Source: Halobacteriales archaeon (GTDB lineage: Archaea > Halobacteriota > Halobacteria > Halorutilales > JAHENH01). Taken from it: 15,869 bases of DNA. Made by a program: the position numbers and the translations under genes. The notes beneath the pieces are model-generated. The model saw nothing but the letters and a program-made list of their open reading frames with translations. It had not been told where the DNA came from and searched no databases. The stretch is taken from NCBI GenBank assembly GCA_018609935.1, contig JAHENH010000170.1:1-15869 (forward strand), given 5' to 3'. Shown one piece after another: positions 1 through 6,455 of the stretch. How positions within the stretch are numbered: position 1 is the stretch's first letter; every line of letters begins with the position of its first letter.

Positions 1-1134
1 CATGGGGTGTACTATCCCATCTTTCAGCATTCCTAGGTATAATAACAAAATTCTGGAAGCATTGGTGAGTTTTGCCTTGTCGTGCGATATGTGAAGTGTA
101 ATACGCCTACGGATGATATGGCTACTAGCCCTATACATTCAACATGGAACGTGTTGATGATAAGTCTTCGGCGGTGACAGAATCCCTGTCGTGGAAAATG
201 AAACCTGTTCGGGTGTAATATTCCCCAACCACACGATTGCTAACCTATGTCAGCAGAAGTGTAGGCAGAATAACTATCTGTTGACCCGTTACGCCAGCAA
301 AATGCTAGAGGAAAAATACGGAAGCCCTGGGTCACCCGACCCGTGGTACCTCACAACTGGTATAGTATATATATCTTCTAGTGCAGTGATAATAAAGACT
401 ATAATAGAAAATGGATGGGTAGTAAATCCGGAAAGCGATTCTATATTAGGTACATTAGTTTTTGAAGATATATTGATTGGTATATATTTTGCGTTAATTC
501 CTGTTTTAGTATTAGGTCAAAACTGGATAGATGCATTGAAGACTGTGATTATTGCTTTTGTATTTCTTGGAGGCTTAATATTGATATCCTGGTATGGTAC
601 AAATATATTAGAAAAAATTTTTAGTACTAATTCAGATGAATTATTTCTACTAAAAATATTAGGTTTTACAACATTGATTTCGAGATTTGCCTTTTCAATG
701 GGTATTAGTGAAGCTGTAACAGCATTTTTTATAGGACTGATTTTGGTCAAACAAAGAATGTGAAAAAAATTGGGGATATACTCACTCCTGCAAAGGATTT
801 ATTTACGGCAGTTTTCTTTTTTGCTGTTGGACTTACCACTAATATAACATTACTTTTAGACGTTGGAGACCTACTAGTTATATCAGTTATTTTGACTTCA
901 GCTGGAAAGATAGTTAATGGTACTATTTCAGGTAAAATATACAAACTTAATACAACCAGAAGTCTAAGGGTAGCTTTTGGTACGGTTCCAAGAGGAGGAT
1001 TTTCTTTAGTTATAGGTGCACTTGCTGCTACTATTAGACAGGGAGTCCTAGCAAAAATAATTCCTTCGTTTGCTGTTAGATATGTGTTAGTAATGAGTAT
1101 ACTATGTACATTTATAATCCAGTATGGTAACTAA
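1..1134 (+). pseudogene. Cation/proton antiporter (CPA2/Kef-NapA type), interrupted and frameshifted
   Basis: Remains of a multi-pass monovalent cation/proton antiporter of the CPA2 superfamily; such proteins exchange Na+ or K+ for H+ across the membrane. The window opens inside the gene. At 3-65 one frame gives a membrane-like stretch ending LGIITKF; a one-base shift near 53-57 leads into LEALVSFALS (up to 81). After the 82-354 insert the protein resumes exactly in frame as TGIVYISSSAVIIK, followed by the LVFEDI segment that corresponds to the conserved F-Q/E-D helix. The frame stops at 761 (TGA), and the next membrane block, KKIGDILTPAKDLFTAVFFF, continues in another frame from 760 to 1134. 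Family resemblance of both blocks is clear. At least two frameshifts beside the insert make a working product unlikely, unless they are sequencing errors. The first part of the gene lies outside the window. Confidence 0.75.
82..354 (+). mobile_element. Group II intron-like insert in antiporter gene (ORF-less)
   Basis: A 273-base insert, visibly richer in G and C than its surroundings. Removing it exactly joins ..FALS to TGIVYISSS.. in frame, so the ends are defined to the base. It begins GTGCGATATG, matching the group II 5' end consensus GUGYG, and ends ..GGTACCTCAC, matching the AY 3' end. A candidate EBS1 (GATAAG, 159-164) pairs over six bases, one of them G-U, with the last six bases of the 5' exon (CTTGTC, 76-81). 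The base before it (T158) would pair with the first 3' exon base (A355), as in a delta-delta' contact. Several short hairpins are visible (134-156, 176-190, 340-353). Against: it is very short, has no maturase gene, and I cannot find a convincing domain V. Alternative: a non-autonomous IS200/IS605-type element, which would also leave no target duplication. Confidence 0.5.
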
Positions 1135-1410
1135 TTATTATATATAATAAATAGATTTAAACCTAAAAATAATAAAAATTAAAATTTTTTTAAATAATTC
1201 TTATTTATATTTAATATTCTAAGAAAATAAAATCTTACCTCTAAGGAAGATCCACATAATAAAAGTGTATTCAACGGAATAGATCAACTATGTTCTCAGG
1301 GAAGTATAGTATAATTCTTGAATTAAAAATAGCTAAGTAAATTATTGTTTACTTTATTAAAGAAAAATAATTATTTTAATATTAATAATGTTTTAAACAG
1401 AAGTTTCTGT

Positions 1411-2208
1411 ATGCCTATTTTTGAAAATCTTGTTTTAGTTTTTATAGCAGGTTTTATTACATGTCTTGCTACTGGTTTTGGAGCTTTACCGTTTTTTTTA
1501 TTTCAAGATATAAGTAATAGATTCAATGTTTTGCTTTGGGGATTATCTTCCGGAATAATGTTGTCTGCATCTACTTTTGGACTTATACGGGAAGGAATAA
1601 ATGAGGGAGGTATGATAGAAGTAGGTATAGGTATTTTAGGAGGTATAATTTTAGTCAAAACAAGCCATAGGTTACTTAGCAGAACAGAAGTTAATCCTAA
1701 AAATTTTGAAAAAGGGGATTATAAAAAATTAATTTTAATTTTAGGCATTTTAACAGTACATAGTTTTCCTGAAGGAATAGCTATAGGTGTATCTTTTGCA
1801 GATCTTAATCTAGAAGGTGGAATAGAGTTTTTACAATTTAAAATTCCAATTTTAGCTATTTTTATGACAATTGCTATTTCTATACATAATATTCCAGAAG
1901 GGACAGCTATTTCTATTCCACTTAAGTCTATGGGTATAAAAAAGTGGAAGATGGTGTGGTGGTCAATATTTTCTAGCCTACCACAACCAATAGGTGCCAT
2001 ACTAGCTTTCGTTTTTGTACGTATAGCAAGAACTATTTTACCATACGGATTCGGATTCGCAGCAGGTGCTATGATTTATTTAGTTTTAACAGAGTTTATA
2101 CCTGAAGCCATCAAAATAGGTAGACCCCTACCAAATGGTGGAAAAAAAGAATTAATAACTGGTATTATACTGGGATTTATAGCAATGACACCTATTATAC
2201 TGTTTTAG
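1411..2208 (+). CDS. ZIP family divalent metal transporter
   Basis: A 265-residue polytopic membrane protein of the ZIP family, which moves Zn2+, Fe2+ or other divalent metals into the cytoplasm. The two signature helices are present: HSFPEG at residues 117-122 and HNIPEG at 159-164, the paired H-x-x-P-E-G motifs that line the metal site. Other helices lie at about 5-28, 38-60, 70-85, 187-206, 212-230 and 248-264, with a hydrophilic loop at 86-105. Length is typical of prokaryotic ZIP proteins. I chose the ATG at 1411; a TTG at 1345 would add 22 residues that are Asn-rich and unlike the family N-terminus. The gene stands alone between AT-rich spacers and ends in TAG, which matters for the recoding question discussed for the mobile region. 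Substrate cannot be told from sequence. Confidence 0.88.
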   Translation: MPIFENLVLVFIAGFITCLATGFGALPFFLFQDISNRFNVLLWGLSSGIMLSASTFGLIREGINEGGMIEVGIGILGGIILVKTSHRLLSRTEVNPKNFEKGDYKKLILILGILTVHSFPEGIAIGVSFADLNLEGGIEFLQFKIPILAIFMTIAISIHNIPEGTAISIPLKSMGIKKWKMVWWSIFSSLPQPIGAILAFVFVRIARTILPYGFGFAAGAMIYLVLTEFIPEAIKIGRPLPNGGKKELITGIILGFIAMTPIILF

Positions 2209-2345
2209 ATATTCAAATTATAATTAAAAATAAAATATAATAAATTTATTTTACCTAATTTTCTGTACATTTTAATATTATATAATTTGTTAAAAAATAT
2301 GTTTTTGTAGATATCAAAAAATATTTCTGTGATTTTTCTTAAATT

Positions 2346-2627
2346 TTATTTTTTGGCTTTAAAAAATATAGTTGCACCCTTTTCTTTCATATAAATATCA
2401 CTGAAACCTGTTTCTGAAAGAAGGTTCTTTAATTCTTCTTTTTCAAAAACAGTTACTCCAATAGATTTTTTCATCCATTTTTGAGTTGAGTAAAAACTTA
2501 AAATATATTTATTAATTAATGTTGTACCAATAAATTGACCACCAGCTTTTAGTATTCTATATATTTCTTTGAGTGTTTTAGTAATATCTGAAAATAGATG
2601 TAGAGCCCAACAACGGCTTTTGACCAT
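2346..2627 (-). pseudogene. Class I SAM-dependent methyltransferase, C-terminal fragment
   Basis: The reading frame encodes only the last 90 or so residues of a UbiE/Methyltransf_11-like protein. The stretch WALHLFSD followed by EIYRILKAGGQFIGTT is the post-motif II and motif III region (typically ..LHHF.D.....E..RVLKPGG.f..) of such enzymes. The N-terminal Rossmann half with the glycine-rich SAM-binding loop is absent. Upstream on this strand the similarity stops at about 2620-2632, right where the integrase element begins, so the gene was probably cut by that rearrangement. The ATG at the start of the open frame is accidental. Substrate is unknown. Confidence 0.7.
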
Positions 2628-2660
2628 ATGTTCTTAAGCCCACCCATTTTTTCTAGGTTT

Positions 2661-3373
2661 ATGAAGAATCCTTCTAAAGGAATAGAAGATCTTAGAGAAA
2701 GGATTAAAGGTTCTGATGATATTTCTAAAGAGAACAGAGAGGTTCTTTTGGATTTTAGTGATAGGTTGTTTCTTTTGAAGTCTTAGTATAGTGATCATCG
2801 TCATGAGAAACTTTTTCGTCATTGTGTAAGTATTGCTGAAAACCCTGGAGGTCTCTCTAGATCCCTTGAAGACAGAGATACTGCAGAAGATATTGTAGGG
2901 TGGATAAACCAGAACTACAAAAACGAAGAAACCAACAGAGACTACCGTGTTGCTCTCCGTGTTTTTGGAAAACGTGTTACAGAGGGAGAGGATCTTCCTA
3001 ACAGTATAGAGTGGGTTCTCAGTAATACAAGCAAGAACTATAAATATCGTCCCAGACCCACCGATATGCTTAGTTGGGATGATGTTTTGGAGATGGTTGA
3101 GTCCAGCCATAATAGTAGGGATAGGGCTTTGATTAGTTTGATATGGGATGCCGGACCACGTTCTGGAGAACTCTACAATCTTACAGTAGGTGATATTTCG
3201 GATCACTGGCATGGACTTAGGATTTCTGTAGAGGGAAAAAACTGGATCCCGTAGTATCTTGTTGGTTTCCAGTGTTCCCTATGTTAGTCGCTGGCTGAAC
3301 AACCATCCTGGGAGAGATAGTTCTGATAGTCCGTTGTGGTGTAAGCTTAGTAGTGCGGAAAAAGTGTCTACAA
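2661..3373 (+). pseudogene. Haloarchaeal-type phage integrase, N-terminal half
   Basis: First half of a tyrosine recombinase (phage integrase/XerC-D fold) of the type common in haloarchaeal elements. From the ATG at 2661 it encodes the helical core-binding domain (about residues 1-130) and the start of the catalytic domain, with RDRALISLIWDAGPRSGEL carrying the first catalytic Arg. Defects: an in-frame TAG at 2784-2786, where relatives would have Gln or Glu, and one extra A in the run at 3236-3241 that shifts the frame. Reading on with that base removed gives GKTGSRSILLVSSVPYVSRW, as expected. The frame ends at SSAEKVS-T (3370-3372). The continuation lies inverted at 4277-4798. The methyltransferase remnant abuts the 5' side. 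Confidence 0.85.
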
Positions 3374-3574
3374 GCAATAAAACAAATACAAAACGAAAAC
3401 AACGGATACGCAGAAACAGGAGACATCTACAAAAAAATAAAACAACTAAACCTAGAGCTATCAAGAAGACACATACTAACAAGACTACACGAACTCAAAA
3501 CCCTAAACAAAATCAAAATAGCCCACAAAACAAAAGGAGGACCATACCTCTGGGAGATAACAAAAAATGAGTAA
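3353..3574 (+). CDS. Small winged-helix DNA-binding protein, start inside integrase half
   Basis: A 73-residue basic protein with the layout of a winged helix-turn-helix: helix 1 (QAIKQIQNENNG), helix 2 (ETGDIYKKIKQL), recognition helix (SRRHILTRLHELKTL), then a wing strand pair (KIKIAHKTKGGPYLWEI). No family is identified with certainty; resemblance is to small archaeal transcription regulators. The GTG at 3353 and the first six codons belong to integrase sequence in another frame; the recognisable domain starts at about 3374, exactly at the rearrangement point. In the inverted arrangement the same codons would be fused in frame to the patatin-like remnant. The stop region overlaps the next small ORF (ATGAGTAA at 3567-3574), suggesting translational coupling. 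Whether it is made from the GTG is uncertain. Confidence 0.6.
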   Translation: MRKKCLQAIKQIQNENNGYAETGDIYKKIKQLNLELSRRHILTRLHELKTLNKIKIAHKTKGGPYLWEITKNE

Positions 3575-3617
3575 AGTAAAAAAACCAGAGAAAAACCAGA
3601 CAGAGACAAAGACTTAG
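3567..3617 (+). CDS. Possible 16-residue coupled small ORF
   Basis: Starts at an ATG overlapping the end of the winged-helix gene (ATGAGTAA) and encodes a Lys/Thr-rich peptide beginning MSKVKKPEKN, ending at TAG 3615-3617. If that TAG were read, it would run eleven more codons to a TGA at 3648. Only the overlap and its likeness to the ORF at 3999 (MSEAKNKHKN) support it; it may not be expressed. Confidence 0.25.
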   Translation: MSKVKKPEKNQTETKT

Positions 3618-3661
3618 ACCCCCAAAAATTCATACATAGACCCACACTGAAAGGGGAACAG

Positions 3662-3687
3662 GTACCATGGCTCAGGCTCCATGGTAC
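3662..3687. repeat. Palindrome copy 1: GTACCATGG-N8-CCATGGTAC
   Basis: A perfect 9-base inverted repeat with an 8-base loop (CTCAGGCT), followed at once by seven A residues and CCT. An identical stem with a different loop sequence of the same length occurs 226 bases downstream. Possible roles are an RNA hairpin, a protein-binding palindrome or a recombination site; sequence alone does not decide. Confidence 0.85.
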
Positions 3688-3799
3688 AAAAAAACCTACA
3701 AATTCCAGATACAAAAACCTAGCTAAACTAAACAAACCAACAGATACAGAAGTGGTAGAATATGATTGAAGGAAAAAACAAACACAGAGGTGATAGAAG

Positions 3800-4006
3800 A
3801 TGAATAGCAAAGAAAGAAAAAGGAGGAATGATGAGAATAAGCTTTTGCGGGTAACAGAGACAGACCAGCAAACACATCTAAATACCAGTACCATGGGGAG
3901 GGAGCCATGGTACAAAAAAATCTATAACATCAAGACAGAAAAACCTAACCTAACCTCTAACTCACCTAAAAAACCAACAGATACAAAAGTGATAGAAGAT
4001 GAGTGA
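3800..4006 (+). CDS. Small hydrophilic protein, unknown
   Basis: A 68-residue very hydrophilic ORF rich in Lys, Asn, Thr and Glu, starting MNSKERKRRN and ending PTDTKVIEDE. I do not recognise it. Its middle (STMGREPWYKK) is encoded by the second palindrome, and its C-terminal end is shared with the partly decayed first repeat copy. The ATG overlaps the stop of a 13-codon ORF that begins at 3762 (ATGA), and its own end overlaps the ATG of the next ORF (ATGAGTGA at 3999-4006). This start-stop overlapping chain is the best argument that these are translated small genes. No fold or function can be proposed. Confidence 0.4.
   Translation: MNSKERKRRNDENKLLRVTETDQQTHLNTSTMGREPWYKKIYNIKTEKPNLTSNSPKKPTDTKVIEDE
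3888..3913. repeat. Palindrome copy 2: GTACCATGG-N8-CCATGGTAC
   Basis: Same 9-base stem as at 3662 with a fully different 8-base loop (GGAGGGAG), again followed by seven A residues. Stem identity with loop divergence suggests selection for the paired or palindromic form rather than for the encoded peptide. Confidence 0.85.
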
Positions 4007-4199
4007 AGCAAAAAACAAACACAAAAACAAAACAATAGAAAACCAAAACAAACAGATAAAAGACAAAACACAGAGAGCAATAGAAGCTATAGAAAAAAGA
4101 CGCAGACACCTAGAATATCTGAAACATTAGGACCACCCAATCAGCGAGGATGCAGCAAAAATCCTAGAACTTGCAGAAAAACACAAAAACAAAACATAG
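3999..4199 (+). CDS. Small Lys-rich ORF with in-frame TAG
   Basis: Begins with an ATG overlapping the previous stop and encodes a charged, probably helical peptide (..RAIEAIEKRRRHLEYLKH) up to TAG 4128-4130. The same frame stays protein-like after it (DHPISEDAAKILELAEKHKN) to a second TAG at 4197-4199. If both TAGs were read, the frame would end at TGA 4203-4205, which overlaps the next ATG (4202) in the four-base ATGA manner used elsewhere in this cluster. Either one gene with a sense-read or recently mutated TAG, or two unrelated short frames. Function unknown. Confidence 0.4.
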
Positions 4200-4276
4200 A
4201 GATGATACTAAAGAGTTATAGTATGACCCCTAAAACACAAAAGGGACTTAAGCGTAGTAGTGGCAAAACACCACAT

Positions 4277-4798
4277 CTATTCTTTGAGTACGGCCGACTT
4301 AACACTTGGGGGTCTATTCAACAATTCTCTGAGTTCTTTTACAGCCTCAGCATCAAAACTATCATCACCCTCCAAAGCAAAATCAAAAGCATCATCCTCA
4401 ACCTCTCTAACCTCTTTGGCAACACCCAGATCCAAAGCCTAACCACACCAAACACAAACATCACGATCCCTGGGAGTCTCCTTATCACACATTGGACAAC
4501 AAATAGGCGCAAGATCCCCACTGGTTTCTCCTTCACTTATTTCTTTTCCATGGATCCTAGCAAGCTCGTTTTCTGCTTCCCCACCAAAAACAGAGATATA
4601 TCTGCTTGCAGCATTACTACCACGCACCCAACCATGATGATCCTCAAGGTGAGCCTGATTCATACCCTGGCTAGCAAGATAACTAGCACTCGACTTACGG
4701 AAATTAGTAGGAGTAACAGGCTTACCAACACCAGCACACCCTTCAGCTTCTGTAAAGATCTTACGGAACATCCTATAATGTAGATTTCGTCTGGTTGT
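4277..4798 (-). pseudogene. Haloarchaeal-type phage integrase, C-terminal half (inverted)
   Basis: Second half of the integrase whose first half is at 2661-3373. It opens TTRRNLHYRMFRKIF, continues with VTPTNFRKSSASYLASQG (box with catalytic Arg; the usual first His of HxxR is Thr here), then EDHHGW (third catalytic position) and the ASRYISVFG stretch with the nucleophile Tyr. A zinc-ribbon follows: PICCPMCDK...RDVCVWCG. Directly after it an in-frame TAG (4439-4441) stands where relatives would be expected to have Gln; the frame then runs on through an acidic helix-rich tail to TAG 4277-4279. The plus-strand frame across the same region has no protein character. Divorced from its N-terminal half and promoter, this cannot give an active recombinase in the present orientation. 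Confidence 0.85.
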
Positions 4799-5154
4799 CT
4801 TTTTTTGCTGGTTCTTTTTAGTTCTCCTAGTGTTTTTCCTTCTATGTCTTCTTTTAGTGGGTCTTTTTTAGCTCTTTCATTTCTTCGTAGTTGTGTCGAT
4901 ATAATATTTAAATTTTTCGTAGTTCCAAAGATTTCTGTAGATGCACATATTGCTCCTCCAGATGTACCGCTTAGACCATGTATTTTATAGTTTTCTGGTA
5001 GATTTTCCAAAAGATAGGACAGTACCCCTGCTGTGAATGCTGAGTGGCTGCCTCGTCCTTGACAGGCAATAGCGATTTCTTTTTTTTGTTTTTTTGGAGG
5101 TTACTCCTTTTTAAAACCAAGAATATCTAGTATTTCTCTTAAACTTAAATCCAT
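4795..5154 (-). pseudogene. Patatin-like phospholipase, N-terminal fragment
   Basis: Encodes the start of a patatin-family lipid acyl hydrolase: an oxyanion-loop region in IAIACQGRGSHSAFTAGVL and the nucleophile elbow in HGLSGTSGGA (G-x-S-x-G with the Ser). Homology fades after about 110 residues; the later D-G-A/G motif with the catalytic Asp is missing, so the enzyme is truncated. The natural start is probably the ATG at 5154 (MDLSLREILDILGF..), but a TAA at 5101-5103 lies in frame before the conserved part. At 4795 the frame runs into the inverted integrase half; in the flipped arrangement it would continue in frame into the winged-helix codons at 3374. Confidence 0.7.
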
Positions 5155-5346
5155 CAAAAATAAAATAGATATCCTTTAAAAATATTCTTGTGGCTAACTT
5201 ATATATACGATAGATAAAATACAATATTTATAGTTAGGTTTGTGGAACTTGAGAACTAAAAAGAATTTGTAGTCTAAATTTTTTATATATTATGTTGTTA
5301 TTTTTAACTATAATAAAAAAAATAAAAGATAAAAATAGAAATTAAA

Positions 5347-5577
5347 TTGTCTACATCAGAAAAAAACATCTTTTCTGTAATAATTTTCTCAGTAGTGTTT
5401 TCTATCTTAATTATAGTGTTTTCCGATCAAAATTTACCTCAGTTTTTGTTTGGTGCTAGCTTTATAACGGCTTTAGCTACTGTTGTTGTAGCTGGTGCAA
5501 CAATATATTATGCTAATCAAGCAAATAAAAATGCAAATCTTCTAAAAAAACAGTTAGACTTTGATAGGAAAAACTGA
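5347..5577 (+). CDS. Small two-helix membrane protein, unknown
   Basis: A 76-residue ORF with two hydrophobic segments (about residues 8-26 and 34-54) and a charged C-terminal helix rich in Asn, Lys and Gln (YYANQANKNANLLKKQLDF), a pattern like small phage or plasmid membrane proteins with a coiled-coil tail. It starts at TTG (5347); no ATG or clear ribosome site is seen, so it could also be the surviving part of a longer gene. It ends 20 bases before the permease remnant on the same strand. No family recognised. Confidence 0.4.
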   Translation: MSTSEKNIFSVIIFSVVFSILIIVFSDQNLPQFLFGASFITALATVVVAGATIYYANQANKNANLLKKQLDFDRKN

Positions 5578-5597
5578 AGTTTTGTTCTTCTGGATGT

Positions 5598-6421
5598 ATG
5601 GAGATATACCAACAAAAAATGGTAGGTAACGCCAATTGGAGAGATGAACTTTTCTCTTGGGGTGGATGGTATAAACTTGGGAACCAATATCGAAAAGAAT
5701 GGAGTATGATATGGAAAGATGTAATTTCAGGATTTCTAATTTCAGGATTTGTCATAGTATTTATACCTCAGTGGGTTTGGAATACGCTTTTTCTCAAAGG
5801 AGAAGGACTAATCGTAAGTGGCGAGAATGCAGTTATGGGGGTAGTCATTGCAATCATAAGTTTTGTTGGTAGTATGGGAGACGTCCCATTCGCAGTTGCA
5901 TTATGGGGTGGTGGAATTAGTTTTGCAGGAGTTATCGTATTTGTATATGCAGACCTCATTACAATTCCAGTTCTTAATGTCTATCGTAAATATTATGGTT
6001 GGAAGATAATGCTATATATTCTTGGGGTATTTTTTATAACAATGGCATTTACAGGCTTCCTTATGGAAGAACAATTTGACCACTAGGTATTATACCAAAT
6101 CTAGCTGGAGGACAGACCGCCACAGAACAAACATATTTTGAACTAAACTATACATTCTATCTAAACATTATAGCATTCATACTTTCAGGTTTCCTATTGT
6201 ATGTTTATAGATATGGAATAGGTGCACCCGATAAATATAGGGATCCAGTCTGTGGAATGCGTATAAAAGAAAGTGGAGCTAAAACCACTTATAAAAATGA
6301 AACAATTTATTTCTGTTCACAACATTGTAAAGATTTATTTGAAAAAAATCCATCCGGATATCTACATAAACAACTAAAGGTCTCAGAAGAAGATAATAGT
6401 TCTAATCATAAACATAATTGA
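5598..6421 (+). pseudogene. UPF0718/ArsP-type permease with C-terminal YHS domain, truncated and frameshifted
   Basis: Second half of a predicted permease of the ArsP_1/UPF0718 family. The conserved core WKDVISGFLISGFVIVFIP and SMGDVPFAVALWGGGISF, then FVYADLITIPVLN-YRKYYG, are typical of it. The N-terminal half with the Cys-Ser-Cys-type motif is absent upstream of 5598. At about 6083-6086 one base is missing: the frame stops at TAG (6084-6086), while the +1 frame continues directly as LGIIPNLAGGQTATEQ, a last helix, and then a YHS metal-binding domain (DPVCGMRIKESG.., FCSQHCKDLFEKNPSGY) to TGA at 6419-6421. Cys residues of CGM and CSQHC are the likely metal ligands. Members are linked to organoarsenical or metal export. 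Truncation plus frameshift indicate a dead gene. Confidence 0.78.
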
Positions 6422-6455
6422 TATATTTATATATCCTTGAATTCAACTGTTTAAA

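Larger units (their letters stand above)
3662..4023 (+). repeat. Diverged tandem duplication of about 230 bases
   Basis: Two copies of one unit follow each other. Each begins with the palindrome (3662 and 3888), continues with an A-rich stretch containing AAAAACCTA, and ends with a block that matches closely between 3735-3785 and 3972-4022 (both include CCAACAGATAC, then a Lys-rich tail with AAACAAACAC). In both copies the end block encodes PTDT-x-V-(V/I)-E followed by a stop and an overlapping ATG start (3762 and 3999). Copy spacing differs (226 against 237 bases), so small indels have accumulated. Confidence 0.75.
3370..4798. other. Inverted segment bounded by short ACAA inverted sites
   Basis: Between 3373/3374 and 4794/4795 the DNA appears inverted relative to an ancestral order. 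Both ends carry the same 7-base word with one mismatch, in opposite orientation: ACAAGCA on + at 3370-3376 and ACAACCA on - at 4798-4792. Flipping the interval restores a continuous integrase frame (..AEKVS + TTRRNLHYR..). The other end then joins the patatin-like frame to the winged-helix frame (..KKRQ + AIKQIQ..). Inside lie the winged helix, the overlapping small ORFs, the palindrome-bearing repeats and the integrase C-terminal half. No longer inverted repeat is visible at the ends. Confidence 0.7.

Noticed and set aside
82..354. RNase P RNA or SRP RNA because of structured, GC-richer sequence
   Set aside because: The conserved boxes are not in the right order or complete, and the insert sits exactly within a codon of a protein gene.
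191..355. Open frame across the intron-like insert as a real N-terminus of the antiporter
   Set aside because: The ATG lies inside the insert, the encoded residues do not resemble an antiporter, and the true upstream coding sequence is found at 1-81.
3236..3242. A-AAA-AAC slippery heptamer in the integrase N-half, suggesting programmed frameshifting
   Set aside because: The continuation of the integrase lies in the +1 frame, whereas this heptamer would promote a -1 shift. One extra A in the run explains it better.
4202..4783. Plus-strand 193-residue reading frame
   Set aside because: It is the shadow of the integrase C-terminal half on the minus strand, which has clear catalytic and zinc-ribbon motifs. 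Only the first few codons before 4277 could belong to a small ORF.
2661..4798. SSV-type provirus with integrase split by integration
   Set aside because: In that case both halves would keep the same orientation and flank the provirus. Here they face each other, and inversion of the middle segment restores the gene.
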